Assembly (NCBI RefSeq): GCF_002161285.1
Contig: NZ_NFHH01000013.1
Location: 43,461 to 107,460, forward strand
DNA: 64,000 nt
Direction of reading: 5' to 3'
DNA from: Blautia sp. An81
Lineage (GTDB): Bacteria; Bacillota; Clostridia; Lachnospirales; Lachnospiraceae
Shown here: in pieces, positions 53,359-63,699 of the stretch
Numbering within the stretch: the stretch's first letter is position 1
Layout of the letters: every line of letters begins with the position of its first letter
Made by a program: the position numbers and the translations under genes
Notes under the pieces: generated by a model
The model's database searches: none
Told to the model about the DNA's origin: nothing
The model's input: the letters and a program-made list of their open reading frames with translations, nothing else

Positions 53359-54003
53359 TTAATCTTTTTCTTCCACGCCTAACAGCCTGTCCAGGCTCTG
53401 ATATCCCTCTTTGCCGTAGGCATGAAAAATATTTATATGATTCCAGTCGCAGCTTCTGTCCGTGAAAGCCGGAAACAGAAATCCCCATAAAGGCTTCTCC
53501 GGCTCATACTCATCTTCAAGAGGACACAGAGCACAGATAAGATACTCATAAACCTCCTCTGATTCCCACTGTCTCTCTTTATCAGATGTTTTCACAGGCA
53601 CATCATACCGGTCATGAAATATCATGACCCCATAAGGCTCCCTGGATTCATAATTCTCCATAATAATATCGTAAAGCGTATCCATCAAAGCATCATTTTT
53701 TAATCCGCAGTCTTTTATTGCATTCAATAGCTGGACCACCCCCTGGACTTCCCGGGAAGTCGCATCAATTTTATATCTTTTCAGCTGTATGTTTGTTTTT
53801 GAAAAAGGAATCGTCTTTGCAATTTCCAGATTTTTCGTCTTGTCCTTTTGTGACAGTTTCAAAAAATTCACATTAAAACTGCCGTCAAAATCTCCCTCTT
53901 TATCTACATAACAGCCTGCAATCCTGGTAAAGGATGTTCTGGCCGGGGTCATTCTCCTGGTCAGTTCCAGCATATCTTCTCTGTTAATATTTTTGCTCTC
54001 CAT
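53359..54003 (-). CDS. Short DUF4317-like protein
   Basis: 214 residues. MTPARTSFTRIAGCYVDKEG at the N-terminus and YEYLICALCPLEDEYEPE with WGFLFPAFTDRSCDWNHINI match the two conserved parts of DUF4317, a Clostridia family usually about 380-400 residues long. This protein has both parts but is about half the size and seems complete (own ribosome site and stop). Function unknown. Confidence 0.75.
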   Translation of the reverse strand: MESKNINREDMLELTRRMTPARTSFTRIAGCYVDKEGDFDGSFNVNFLKLSQKDKTKNLEIAKTIPFSKTNIQLKRYKIDATSREVQGVVQLLNAIKDCGLKNDALMDTLYDIIMENYESREPYGVMIFHDRYDVPVKTSDKERQWESEEVYEYLICALCPLEDEYEPEKPLWGFLFPAFTDRSCDWNHINIFHAYGKEGYQSLDRLLGVEEKD

Positions 54004-54053
54004 AGGTTTAAAATTCTGTCTCCCTGTACCTTTTCATTAAAATGTTCCAGGAA

Positions 54054-54755
54054 TTATATATAGAACTCCTGGCCATCTTCAAGTCTCAGGCAGGACAAAC
54101 TGCCTCCTTCCTTCCGCCGTTCATTGCCGGTGTCTATATCTGTATATTGCCGTCCGTGGTATATGCGGGCGCATTTAAAATCCGGCAGGAACAGCGTGGG
54201 ATAATGCCCGACGATAATTCTTTTATCGAATCGTTTCGTCCCAGGTATGTAATGGATATCGTCTGAAAACAAATATCTCTCCTGGTCTGCCGCCATTGCA
54301 GCCAGAACAGAACTCTCTATATCTATAAAATCTGTTTCCGGCTTATATATCTCATAATCTGCATGAAATCCCGAATGGGTGAGAAAATACTCTTTTCCCC
54401 CTGCATTTACCTTTGCGTATACAGGAAGTCCGCTGAGATAAGCCCGTAGTTTTATACGTTCCTCTGTGCTCAGACGTTCCACTTCTTCCCTGGTATTCCT
54501 CCCGCCGCAGGCATCCCAGACATCCCTTCCAATAATGCCTGCCAAATACCTTTCGCAAAGATATTCGTGATTGCCTTTTATAAAATATATATTTTCTGTA
54601 TTGTAAATATATCTGAGGACACGAAGATTTTCTTTTCCTTTATCCACTGCGTCTCCCAGAATGTAAAGCATATCAGCGGAAGAAAACCTGATCTTCTTCG
54701 TCATCTGGGCAAAATGCAGGTAATCTCCGTGGATGTCGCTTATGACGTAGATCAT
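54054..54755 (-). CDS. Calcineurin-like metallophosphoesterase
   Basis: 233 residues. The motifs SDIHGDYLHF (residues 6-15), LGDAVDKGKENL (about 33-44) and IKGNHEYL give the metal and substrate ligands of the PPP/ApaH-like branch (GDxxDRG and GNHE). Later histidines (LTHSGFHADYE, IVGHYPTL) complete the site. It may act on phosphoproteins or on dinucleoside polyphosphates. It is 50 bp upstream of the DUF4317 gene and heads this cluster. Confidence 0.87.
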   Translation of the reverse strand: MIYVISDIHGDYLHFAQMTKKIRFSSADMLYILGDAVDKGKENLRVLRYIYNTENIYFIKGNHEYLCERYLAGIIGRDVWDACGGRNTREEVERLSTEERIKLRAYLSGLPVYAKVNAGGKEYFLTHSGFHADYEIYKPETDFIDIESSVLAAMAADQERYLFSDDIHYIPGTKRFDKRIIVGHYPTLFLPDFKCARIYHGRQYTDIDTGNERRKEGGSLSCLRLEDGQEFYI

Positions 54756-54798
54756 GTTCTGGCCGCCCTCCTATTAAAATAATTGCAGGTAAGCAAAC

Positions 54799-54838
54799 GC
54801 CTTGCTGTGATTTATTCCTATCATATCACAGTCAAGGC
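54799..54838 (-). terminator. Terminator after the giant Ig-like gene
   Basis: GCCTTGACTGTGAT pairs with ATCACAGCAAGGC on the minus strand, with one mismatch; only a weak GTTTGCTT follows, so efficiency is uncertain. Confidence 0.5.
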
Positions 54839-54923
54839 TCTTTTGCATTAAATTATATCTAATTGTGAAATTCTTCTTCTGCTGCATCGGTAATTTTCAG
54901 AGCGGGAGCGCCGGTCTATTGTT

Positions 54924-57900
54924 TTAATTGTCTTTTCTATTTTTCCTTACTGCCAGAAAGATGCTGACTCCTGTGATTGAAAGCACTCCCATAACTGCTC
55001 CCCAGCAGAGATACTTATTCATATAATGCCGGCTCTTGGCATTTGGTGTTACCAGTACTCTTAGGATCACTGGCCTCCCTCTATCCTTTATTCCCCCTTG
55101 TCCCAGCAGATTACCTGCTGCATCAGAAGCAGTGATTTCGATTTCCTGAAAGTGTCTGGCACTGGAAATCACTGCATGAATGACTCCATCACTCTCCGCC
55201 AGTTCCTCTGCTTTGTAGGTCTGTCTCTCGCCATTTATAGATATCCTTACCTCATTCAGTGCCAGATTATCCTTCGCGTCTACAGTCATGGTCCTTTCTG
55301 CACTTCTGTATGAGCCGCCGTCCTCTACACCGGTAATAACTATTGTGGGGGCTGTTTTATCTACTGCAAATTCAATTGGAAGATTCTGTCCCTTCCTCTT
55401 TACGCTGGTATTGTTCATGGCATTGCCCGCCTCATCCTTTGTACTGAAGATTACCGAATAGTTTCCTTCTGTTTCAAAGTTCTCTGCTTTCAGGACATAA
55501 TGCCTTGCTTTCCACTGTGCTTTTGTTCCGAAGTCTGTCACTTCGTAATCTTCTCCTGCTTTCAGATTTTTCAGCTCCCCGTCCCGGTTCACCAGAATCT
55601 GGCTTTCCTTAACAGTATCTACATTATACTCAATCACGCCTACTTCCTTCTCTTGGCTGATATATGCATATTTCTCAATGCTGAGCCAGTCTCTGGTCTC
55701 ATGATCCATTACATATACGGAGCCGTACCTGTTTACGGAGAAGAGAATGGTTTCTGTTTTCTCGTTTCCTGCTCTGTCCACTGCCTTAGCTGTAAGAGTA
55801 TACAGGTCATCTGTTTTTTCCTGTCTTGGAAAATCCTTAAACTTAATGATCTGTCCATTTTCAATTTCGGATACTGCGTTTTCAATATCCGCTTTGCCGG
55901 TATTTGCCCCTGTTATAGTAACAGTTACGTTCTTGTCCTCATAGTTTATGTCCGTAACCCTCACTTCTGGAGATACTACACCGTTATTGGCAGATCTGTC
56001 TTCAACTTCCAGAATCTCAATCACTGGTTCAGTAAGGTCCAAAGTGAACTGGTCAGGAATATATTCTGCCGCTGGATTTCCTGCCATATCTGTATAGTCC
56101 ACATCAAAGGTATAATCACCGTCTGTTCCGTAAGTTACCGTAGCCTTATGCACATCGTCCTTCCCAGAAAATTCGCTGATAGACGGTGTAAAAATTTCTT
56201 TTCCTTTCAAGCTGGCCGTAATAGCTGCTCTTACGTCGGCTTCGTTAAAGTTATGTTCCCGTATTGTTATAGTGGCGGTACGCTCTTTATTATAAAAATT
56301 CCCATTTTTTGCACTGTTGTTGTCATAGGAAACAGAAATTTCCGGTACTGTTTTATCGATGGTAAATGCCTCCGTCTCACTATATTCTGTACGATTTCCT
56401 GCAAGATCCTCACAGCTCAGGGTGAAAGTATAGTCACCATCTGCAGAAAAGACTACCTGGCAGGTACTTACAGAGCTGTCAGATAATCCAATATCCGGGC
56501 TGCCGCTCCATTCACTGATACTGGCCTCTGTCCCATCCGTATTTATGATGTTGAATCTTACATTGTCTGGATCAAAATTTCTGTCTGTAACAGTAACAGT
56601 TGCGGTTCTGGTATCCTTATAATATCTTCCATTCATCGGCTCATCTAAATCCCAGGAGACAGAGACAGCCGGATTGGTCACATCGATTTTCAGCTCTGTG
56701 ATCTCACTCTCGCCCCGATTCCCGGCAGAGTCCACGGCAAAAGCCTGTACCTTTACATCGTTGCTGTTATATACATCTGCCGGCACTGTAATTATCTGAC
56801 TGAATGTCCGTCTGCCCCGTTCCTTACTGCCGCTGTTGTTCAAAAGTTCAATTTTATCACTGACATTTACATTTTCCAATGCAGAAATGGTATACCATAT
56901 GCGCTTCAGACCAGAGTATGTATGATCTGTATAAGAATCTTCCACATCAATCTGAAGAATAACATCTTCATTAAAAATCCCATTTTGAGGCTGCCTCAGA
57001 TTTTTATAAGAAACACTCATGACTGGAGCTGCTTTATCAATCACAAAATAGCTCTGGTTGTTTTCTTCACTCTTCCATCCGGCTCCGTCAGTACAATTTA
57101 CATCAAAATCATATTTATCGTCATTTTCAAAACATACTCTGATTTCAAGTATTCTCTCATCTGTAAATTCCCATGGTTCTCTGTCCTTCTGTGTGTCTTT
57201 TACAACCTCTGCTGTAATACCATCTAAGGCCTCTAGAGCAGATATATGGTAGCGGACTGGTTTTGAATCCTGCTCTCTTTTCAAGTCGAAATACAGCTCA
57301 TCGGCATTATCCAGGTTTACATTTCTTTCCTTTACGGTAATAACTGCTGTTCGTTCATTGTTATAATACGGGGCATAGTCTTCAGAGGCTTCTGTCTCAT
57401 ATTTCACCTGCACCTCTGGCTTTACAGTGTCAATTTTCAGCCTTTTCACCGTCGAGTATCCATTTCCGGAATTATCCCAGGCTGTGGCTTTAACCCAGAC
57501 ATCGTTAGAATTAAATCTTTCTTTATCTACTGTCAGAAATAATCTTTGCAATTCTTTTTCTAATTCTTCAAGAGAATATGTTTTATCTTTATCCCGTTCA
57601 AATAAAAGGATATCCTCTGTTTTCTCTAAATTATCTTCCCCTATGGCCGCCTTATAAGTAACTTTTTGGATGCCTGAAACTGCACCGCCTTCTAGCCGCT
57701 TTATGTCTCTGACCGTTACTGTTAAATCCACACTGCCATTATATATGTCTTTTTGTTCCTGCCCCTCTGCCAGATTAATCTCAACAAATGGCTCATTAAT
57801 ATCCAGAATAATTCCCATGGAAGTATACACCGCACCATTCTCTACATGGTCAAAGGGTTTTACAAGGATTACATAATTATTTGCAACAAAATCCTCCTGT

Positions 57901-60638
57901 CCAGGATTTTCTCTGACAACCGGAATCTCGTATACTTCCTCCCTTATTGGATCGCTCCAGGAAAAATCCCCTTCTTTTTTACTTTTATCTATCAAAGTCT
58001 CTATGTATGCTTCAAGATCTTTCCCATTTTCAATGTCCCTATCTAAAGGCAAAACTGCATATTGCCATAACTTTAAGCCCGACAGTGCATCGGTTACCGA
58101 TATCCTGGCATAATAGGTTTCTTTACCAAAATTTCCGAAAGTAATCGCCGACCAAAGCTTATCAATAACCGTTGCTTCTCCTCTGATATTATCAATGGCA
58201 ACTTCTGGAATATTTCCATCCAGCCTGATGTCATAAGAAAATTCTTCAGAATCTGCTATATTCCCGCTGTCCTCTCCTTCGACTGGATTTCTCCTCATTT
58301 TTAACGTAAGTTCAATATCCTGTCCACCTGTTGCCTGTTCCTTATTAAATGTATAACCCTCCGCTGTAAGGCTTACGCCGGCTGTTCCATTTATAGCTTT
58401 TCCCTGTACTTTCAGCAGTATTACATCGTTATACAGCTTTCCAGGATTCGCATACAGGTTTAGTCTGCCATTATCTGCCTTTACCCATACTGATTTTCCC
58501 TTATCCCCTTCAGAAATATACATAGTTGTATTTTCCGGATAGTCCGAAGGATCCAGATTAAGATAGTCTTCCCCATCAGAAATCTTTTCCGGCATAATCT
58601 CCAGATTTCCGGGGCGAACTGTAATCTCATAATTCTGTAAAAACTCATATCTTGAAATTAACTGGTCAATATCTATTGTTAAAGCTGATTCAAATTTTCC
58701 AGGCTTTGTCAGATTTCCCTCTGGAAGCTGTTCCTTCATTATAGTGGTACAGGCAGGTATATCAAATTTATCAGCCTCCAGCAATCCCTCGGCAATTGTT
58801 TTATCTGCTTTTTCTATCTCCATCCAGGTATCTGAAGGATTGTGAGATTCATCATAAAACTGATAGGAGGGTTCATTGTCTATACTATTATCAATTCCAT
58901 GACCAAATTCTCGTTCAGCATCACGGATTCTTATGTCTACAGGTCTTTGATGAATAACTATTATCGCGGAAACTGTGATTTCTTTATTAGTCAGCACATA
59001 ATTCTCTGCCTTGGTCCCCCTTAAAGTTAATTGGGCCTCGTTAAATTTTATCTCTCCCCTTATTCCCTCTGTTCCAGTTACATTTTCCAAGTCAGCTGAA
59101 ATTCTTCCATGGAAGTTTTGAGGGACTGTCTCTAAATCCACATGAATATCATCCTGGTACACAATACCTCCTTCTTCTGACTGCAAAATTGGCATCTTTA
59201 TAAAGGTTACTTCGTCTTTTGTATCCCCATTATGTGTAACTGTCAAATCTTTATCGTAAATCTTACTGTATTTCATGAGCGCATTGCCTTCATCAATTTC
59301 GATTTCTCTCGGATTTACTTGAACGTAAAAATTTGTATACAATGTTTCATTTGTACTTATATCTGTTTTAATAAAGGTTACTGTAATGGCAGACTTACAA
59401 GTCTTCTGTGTATTAATCACAAATTCCGTGTATCCCTCTTTATCTGATGCTTCCTGCTTTGCAATTTTCACTGCTCCATCCGAATCGTTTCTTAGCTGGG
59501 CACTATATTCGATATTGTCCTCATTTTTCAAATACACACTTTCAGTATTTCCGTAAGTAACCTGAAGAGGATTTTCCTCAGTACTGGATATTTCTTCTCC
59601 TTTCTCATCAAAAAACTTTATGGGATCTGTAGTGTAATTATAACTCTGGGCAGTCTCATCACTTTCTGAATATTTATTCTCTACACCTGTATATCTTGCA
59701 GTAAATGTATATGTCCCATAGAAGTCTATTTTATTTTTTCTTAGCGTGTATGCCGCCTCTCCAGCCTTTACTTCCGCAGTATAAGTTTGTATACTTTCTG
59801 GTTCACCCAGATTGCCGTCTGCCGCTCTTATTACTGTAAAAAGAACCTCTCCCTCGTCTAAAGGTCTTCCTTCATTATCCGTTATCGCTGCCCTCAACAC
59901 AATTTCCCTGACTCTCTGGTCAGCTCCAGGATCAGGGGGCTCAACGGCCAGACTTAATTTTACAGGCCGCAGGTTAACAGTAACAGAAACCTGTTCTGAT
60001 ATCCACAATCCATATTTCGTATAGAATGTCGCTGCAACACTTGTGTTTCCTGTCTTTTTCCCAATGGCTTTTCCCTTCTCATCAATATCTAAAATTTCCG
60101 AATCAGCTGTTTTCCATTCAATGGCTTTTATCTCACTTTCAGGAAGTTCTGAAATATAAAAAAACTGCAGAGATTCATTTACAAAAATCTCCTGTGTATT
60201 GGCAGAAATTACAAACTTCTTTAACCCCAGCTCAATAGGCTCTATTGGTTGTATCTCCTCCTTCTCTCCCTCCATAACCGTTATGGATATTTTTCTCTGC
60301 TCAAATCCTTCTTTTGATACGATTAATGTGTACTCTCCTGGGCATAAGCCGGAAATACTATACTCTCCCTGCTCGTTTGTTTCTGCGGTGCCGTCATGTC
60401 CCTCTACTGAAATAAAGGCTCCCTCTACTTTTACACTATTTGCTGTAATACTTCCCGAAATTGTATAAACAGGATCAGCAACAATTTCTTCCTGTATCGT
60501 CTCTCTTTCCGCAGCCAGCACCTCTGTCCCTACAGACTCCAGGGGCATTTTCAGAACTATAGTGAAAATCAGTATAAAAACAATTATATATTTTTTTATT
60601 TTCCACTTTCCTTTCATTCTTTTTAACTCCTTTTTCAC
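54924..60638 (-). CDS. Giant Ig-like repeat surface protein with C-terminal membrane anchor
   Basis: 1904 residues. A signal peptide (about 1-43, cleavage after VLAA) precedes a carboxypeptidase-regulatory-like domain (58-125), a BIG2-like domain (141-223), further Ig-like domains and MBG/YDG-like segments (about 440-700; KIYDKDLTV, RPVDIRIRDAEREFGHG). Tandem Ig-like repeats follow (about 1000-1600), recognisable by YYNNERTAVITVKERN, YYKDTRTATVTVTDRNF and FYNKERTATITIREHNF about every 110 residues. The end is a membrane helix (about 1877-1896) with RKNRKDN, not an LPXTG signal. It is probably a rod-like adhesin or wall-spanning protein. It is the last gene of the phosphatase-kinase operon. 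Confidence 0.85.
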   Translation of the reverse strand: MKKELKRMKGKWKIKKYIIVFILIFTIVLKMPLESVGTEVLAAERETIQEEIVADPVYTISGSITANSVKVEGAFISVEGHDGTAETNEQGEYSISGLCPGEYTLIVSKEGFEQRKISITVMEGEKEEIQPIEPIELGLKKFVISANTQEIFVNESLQFFYISELPESEIKAIEWKTADSEILDIDEKGKAIGKKTGNTSVAATFYTKYGLWISEQVSVTVNLRPVKLSLAVEPPDPGADQRVREIVLRAAITDNEGRPLDEGEVLFTVIRAADGNLGEPESIQTYTAEVKAGEAAYTLRKNKIDFYGTYTFTARYTGVENKYSESDETAQSYNYTTDPIKFFDEKGEEISSTEENPLQVTYGNTESVYLKNEDNIEYSAQLRNDSDGAVKIAKQEASDKEGYTEFVINTQKTCKSAITVTFIKTDISTNETLYTNFYVQVNPREIEIDEGNALMKYSKIYDKDLTVTHNGDTKDEVTFIKMPILQSEEGGIVYQDDIHVDLETVPQNFHGRISADLENVTGTEGIRGEIKFNEAQLTLRGTKAENYVLTNKEITVSAIIVIHQRPVDIRIRDAEREFGHGIDNSIDNEPSYQFYDESHNPSDTWMEIEKADKTIAEGLLEADKFDIPACTTIMKEQLPEGNLTKPGKFESALTIDIDQLISRYEFLQNYEITVRPGNLEIMPEKISDGEDYLNLDPSDYPENTTMYISEGDKGKSVWVKADNGRLNLYANPGKLYNDVILLKVQGKAINGTAGVSLTAEGYTFNKEQATGGQDIELTLKMRRNPVEGEDSGNIADSEEFSYDIRLDGNIPEVAIDNIRGEATVIDKLWSAITFGNFGKETYYARISVTDALSGLKLWQYAVLPLDRDIENGKDLEAYIETLIDKSKKEGDFSWSDPIREEVYEIPVVRENPGQEDFVANNYVILVKPFDHVENGAVYTSMGIILDINEPFVEINLAEGQEQKDIYNGSVDLTVTVRDIKRLEGGAVSGIQKVTYKAAIGEDNLEKTEDILLFERDKDKTYSLEELEKELQRLFLTVDKERFNSNDVWVKATAWDNSGNGYSTVKRLKIDTVKPEVQVKYETEASEDYAPYYNNERTAVITVKERNVNLDNADELYFDLKREQDSKPVRYHISALEALDGITAEVVKDTQKDREPWEFTDERILEIRVCFENDDKYDFDVNCTDGAGWKSEENNQSYFVIDKAAPVMSVSYKNLRQPQNGIFNEDVILQIDVEDSYTDHTYSGLKRIWYTISALENVNVSDKIELLNNSGSKERGRRTFSQIITVPADVYNSNDVKVQAFAVDSAGNRGESEITELKIDVTNPAVSVSWDLDEPMNGRYYKDTRTATVTVTDRNFDPDNVRFNIINTDGTEASISEWSGSPDIGLSDSSVSTCQVVFSADGDYTFTLSCEDLAGNRTEYSETEAFTIDKTVPEISVSYDNNSAKNGNFYNKERTATITIREHNFNEADVRAAITASLKGKEIFTPSISEFSGKDDVHKATVTYGTDGDYTFDVDYTDMAGNPAAEYIPDQFTLDLTEPVIEILEVEDRSANNGVVSPEVRVTDINYEDKNVTVTITGANTGKADIENAVSEIENGQIIKFKDFPRQEKTDDLYTLTAKAVDRAGNEKTETILFSVNRYGSVYVMDHETRDWLSIEKYAYISQEKEVGVIEYNVDTVKESQILVNRDGELKNLKAGEDYEVTDFGTKAQWKARHYVLKAENFETEGNYSVIFSTKDEAGNAMNNTSVKRKGQNLPIEFAVDKTAPTIVITGVEDGGSYRSAERTMTVDAKDNLALNEVRISINGERQTYKAEELAESDGVIHAVISSARHFQEIEITASDAAGNLLGQGGIKDRGRPVILRVLVTPNAKSRHYMNKYLCWGAVMGVLSITGVSIFLAVRKNRKDN

Positions 60639-60641
60639 CTG

Positions 60642-61031
60642 TCAGTTCACCTCAGTTGTATGTATAAGCATTGTACATGTTTCAATATGAAAAAGACCAT
60701 AACTCTGATCTGCCTCCTTTTGTGCCTGTTCCAAAACAGAGGTAAAATCCTCTGGGCTTAAGGCCTGGGTTTCCATTTTTCCAAAGCCCTCGGAGTCCAC
60801 AGCAGAGGGAGTCGGTCTCTTTAGAGAATCGATGCACGCATTTTTCTCTTCTAGACTTTGTACAGTTTTTCTCACAGAACGTCCAGTCCGGTCATTAAAT
60901 ATATTCCATATGTTAAACTTGAAGAAAAAAATCACGCCCAATATCAAAAGAAATATGCATATGCCCAGACACATATAGAACAAAATATGGAGTAAATCAA
61001 TCTGCTCCTGTATCCCCTGCACCCAGCTCAC
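60642..61031 (-). CDS. Small single-pass membrane protein of unknown function
   Basis: 129 residues. A short outer N-terminus is followed by one membrane segment (about residues 17-39, FYMCLGICIFLLILGVIFFF) and a polar C-terminal half (EEKNACIDSLKRPTPS, FTSVLEQAQKEADQSYGLFH). Its first four bases overlap the kinase stop and its stop is 3 bp before the giant surface gene, so it is translationally locked between them. I do not recognise the family. Its Ser/Thr-containing tail is a possible kinase target, which is only inference. Confidence 0.7.
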   Translation of the reverse strand: MSWVQGIQEQIDLLHILFYMCLGICIFLLILGVIFFFKFNIWNIFNDRTGRSVRKTVQSLEEKNACIDSLKRPTPSAVDSEGFGKMETQALSPEDFTSVLEQAQKEADQSYGLFHIETCTMLIHTTEVN

Positions 61032-62848
61032 CTCCTAGTATCTGCTGTCAGATTATCTGTATTGAACGTAGAATTTATAATAGTTCTGGCAGTATCCAGA
61101 GTTTCTTCTAAGTTTTCCTTCAGTTCCTGCTCATACTCAGCATTTGCCGAACCGGTAATGATTTTTATCCTATCCACAGCGTCTGCTGCATTACTCAGCT
61201 TATCTTCCATTTGCCAGCGTGTAATCCCTGCTCTTTTAAAATTAGCTGCATTTCGTGCAATCTGGGAAGTTATTTCCTTATAAGACAGAAGCATGTTCAC
61301 ATTATTTCCGTCGGCAGAATCATCGTCTACGATTTTCACCAAATCTTTCCAATAATCTGAAAAAGATATCATAGAATCTCCTGCCTGATTCCGCATTCCT
61401 AAGCTGTCATAGTATTTCGAGATTTTATAAAGATTTTTTGCTCGGTCAATCGTTGTCTTATTGAGTTTTTCCGAAGGTCTTGCCTCTGAAGCAATCTCCA
61501 GCCATTTTTTTGCAGCTCCCTTGTTACCTATTCCGTTATAGGAAAAGTAATAAGCGACACCCAGATCATAAGCAAATTTTTCATAATCAGCTCTATTTGC
61601 CTTTAAATGTTCTTCATTACTCTTATTCCTGTTTTCCTGGGTTCCCAGTGCCCTTCTCATCTCCTGCTCTTCTGCATCAGAAAAAACACAAATAACCTGT
61701 GGGCTGCCTGTCCTCTGAGACTCCTGGCCTTCCCCAGCACTTCCTGCAGTCGTCTGTTTATCCTGACGGCTCTCATTATTTTTCCACAAAAAAAATTCCA
61801 GCAAGCCCTCATATGCCGTTCCCTCAGAAGGGTCCAAGGCAATAGCATTTTTATAATACTGGACACACCGCCCTGGATCTGTGGAGGCCAGATTATCTGC
61901 TTCTTCTAGATAAGCACCATATGTTCTTGCCATTACGGTATTTTCTGCTACTCTAAAGCCTGTAGCTGCCATTCCGAATAGGGCAGTCAGAACAACCGTA
62001 CACAGAAATATTCTCCATTTCAGCGTCTGCTTCCTTCTATAAGCGGTATCCAGTTCTTTATAATGTTCCAGCGCATGCATAAGTTCACCACAATTCTGAT
62101 AGCGGTCATAAGGGTTTTTCTGGGTGCATTTCAGAATGATTTTTTCCAAACCTGAAGAAAGACGCGGATTCCAATATCGGATTGGATACAATGCATAAGG
62201 CGGCTCATTGGGATTGTGTCCGGTAAGAAGATGATATAGAGTTGCTCCCAGGCAATAAATATCTGTCCTGGCATCTGTCTGGCCGCGTCCTCCATACTGC
62301 TCCGGTGCCGCATATCCCTGGGTTCCCAGGCAGGTTGTATCTGCCCCGCTGTTTTCTTTAAATTCTCTAGCTATACCAAAGTCAATCAGCACCACTTTGC
62401 CATCTGGTTTCAGCATGATATTGGAAGGTTTCATATCTCTGTAGATGATCGGCGGTTTTCTGGAGTGGAGATAGGCCAGCACATCGCATAACTGCTTTGC
62501 CCACTGAAGTACATCTTCCTGACTTTGGGCCCCGTATTCTGTCACTACACTTTCCAGATGCCGTCCCTCTATGTAATCCATAACAATGAGTAAGGTTCCA
62601 TCCCCGTCAATCACATCAACAATACTGGGCAGATTCGGGTGGTTCAATTTTTTCAGCATTTCAGTCTCAGCGATGACGCCCTGCTTTACCGCTTGAAAAT
62701 TCTGTACGCCATCCTTGCGCACTTCCTTAATGGCCCACTGTTTATTTGCTCTTTCATTCATAGCCAGATAAACAATGCTCATACCTCCCTGGCCGATTTT
62801 ATTCAAAATTTTATATTTTCCATCTACTAAAGAACCAATTTCCAGCAT
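61028..62848 (-). CDS. Membrane Ser/Thr protein kinase (PknB/PrkC-like) with helical C-terminal region
   Basis: About 606 residues from the ATG at 62846-62848, directly after GGGGGAGGCTAT; the open frame runs to 62896 but has no ribosome site there. The kinase domain (about 1-265) is complete: IGQGGMSIVYLA (P-loop), WAIKEV (lysine), YRDMKPSNIML (catalytic loop) and IDFGIARE (DFG). A membrane segment (about 283-305) leads to a TPR-like, helical outer domain (about 310-606) instead of the PASTA repeats of PrkC/PknB. The PP2C gene is directly upstream. Confidence 0.92.
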   Translation of the reverse strand: MLEIGSLVDGKYKILNKIGQGGMSIVYLAMNERANKQWAIKEVRKDGVQNFQAVKQGVIAETEMLKKLNHPNLPSIVDVIDGDGTLLIVMDYIEGRHLESVVTEYGAQSQEDVLQWAKQLCDVLAYLHSRKPPIIYRDMKPSNIMLKPDGKVVLIDFGIAREFKENSGADTTCLGTQGYAAPEQYGGRGQTDARTDIYCLGATLYHLLTGHNPNEPPYALYPIRYWNPRLSSGLEKIILKCTQKNPYDRYQNCGELMHALEHYKELDTAYRRKQTLKWRIFLCTVVLTALFGMAATGFRVAENTVMARTYGAYLEEADNLASTDPGRCVQYYKNAIALDPSEGTAYEGLLEFFLWKNNESRQDKQTTAGSAGEGQESQRTGSPQVICVFSDAEEQEMRRALGTQENRNKSNEEHLKANRADYEKFAYDLGVAYYFSYNGIGNKGAAKKWLEIASEARPSEKLNKTTIDRAKNLYKISKYYDSLGMRNQAGDSMISFSDYWKDLVKIVDDDSADGNNVNMLLSYKEITSQIARNAANFKRAGITRWQMEDKLSNAADAVDRIKIITGSANAEYEQELKENLEETLDTARTIINSTFNTDNLTADTRR

Positions 62849-62860
62849 ATAGCCTCCCCC

Positions 62861-62930
62861 TAGCGTACTGACACGATCATTTTCAAATTCAGACAAGTCA
62901 TTAGTTGAATTATGGGCGTGTCAGTACACT
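62861..62930 (-). promoter_or_regulatory. Intercistronic hairpin between the phosphatase and kinase genes
   Basis: On the minus strand GTACTGACACG (62917-62927) and CGTGTCAGTAC (62865-62875) are perfect 11-bp complements around a 41-base AT-rich loop. The first arm begins at the phosphatase stop codon and the second ends just before the kinase ribosome site. No T tract follows, so it is more likely a processing or translation-control element than a terminator. Confidence 0.5.
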
Positions 62931-63699
62931 AATATGCCCGGATCAAAACAACTGACATATTATCCTCTTCTCCTCTGGATTTATTAAGCTCCGTGAAATA
63001 TATAGCTGCCTCTTTCATTTTTTCTTCCCTGGTCAAACATCCCGGCTTTAATCTGCTATAAAACTCCCCAGGCTGTATCACATGGCAGAATCCATCTGAG
63101 CACATCATGAACACAGAATCTGGCTCATATTCGGCTGTATAAAAGTCCGGTTTAAGGGCGCTGCCGGCCCCTACGCACTGGAGCAGCATATTTCTCTTAG
63201 GATGCATCTTCGCCTCATCAGCAGTCATTCTTCCCCCATCTATTTCTCTTTGTACAAAAGTCTGGTCAACAGTTATCTGTTCTATCCCTTCTTCTCCCAG
63301 ATAATAAACCCTGGAATCTCCCACATTGACCACATAATAAATATTTCCTGCCAGCAGCAGCGCCGCCGCTGTAGTCCCAAGAGTAAAATTGTCCCCTGCC
63401 CCATAATCACTGATTTTCTGATTCTGCTCTAAGAGCAAGTCCATCCAGCTCTTTTTCACGTCCTTCGCTCCAACTCCTCTGTACAAAAGCCGGGGAAACT
63501 CCCTGTGAAACCAATTGGAAAAAGCTTTAATTAAAATAGCGCTGGCAACCTCGCCTTTTGCCAGACCTCCCATACCATCACAGATAACCCCTAACAGCAC
63601 CTGTCCGTAATCTGTGTCTGCTGTCTCCAGCAATATAGAATCCTGATTCGTTTTTCTTCTTATTCCCACATCTGTGTGTACTATAGTTAAAAAATTCAT
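62929..63699 (-). CDS. PP2C-family protein phosphatase
   Basis: About 256 residues; the frame opens at an ATG at 63717, but a second ATG at 63697-63699 lines up with the family start (FLTIVHTDVGIRRKTNQDS). Metal-site motifs are complete: NQDS, ICDGMGGLAKGE, VNVGDSRVYYL, MMCSDGF and EEDNMSVVLI. It is the expected partner that removes phosphates placed by the downstream kinase. First gene of the operon; no gene lies upstream of it on this strand within the window. Confidence 0.92.
   Translation of the reverse strand: MNFLTIVHTDVGIRRKTNQDSILLETADTDYGQVLLGVICDGMGGLAKGEVASAILIKAFSNWFHREFPRLLYRGVGAKDVKKSWMDLLLEQNQKISDYGAGDNFTLGTTAAALLLAGNIYYVVNVGDSRVYYLGEEGIEQITVDQTFVQREIDGGRMTADEAKMHPKRNMLLQCVGAGSALKPDFYTAEYEPDSVFMMCSDGFCHVIQPGEFYSRLKPGCLTREEKMKEAAIYFTELNKSRGEEDNMSVVLIRAY

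Noticed and set aside
55500..56486. 328-codon open frame on the plus strand
   Set aside because: Antisense to the Ig-like repeats of the giant surface protein, whose signal peptide, domains and anchor are consistent.
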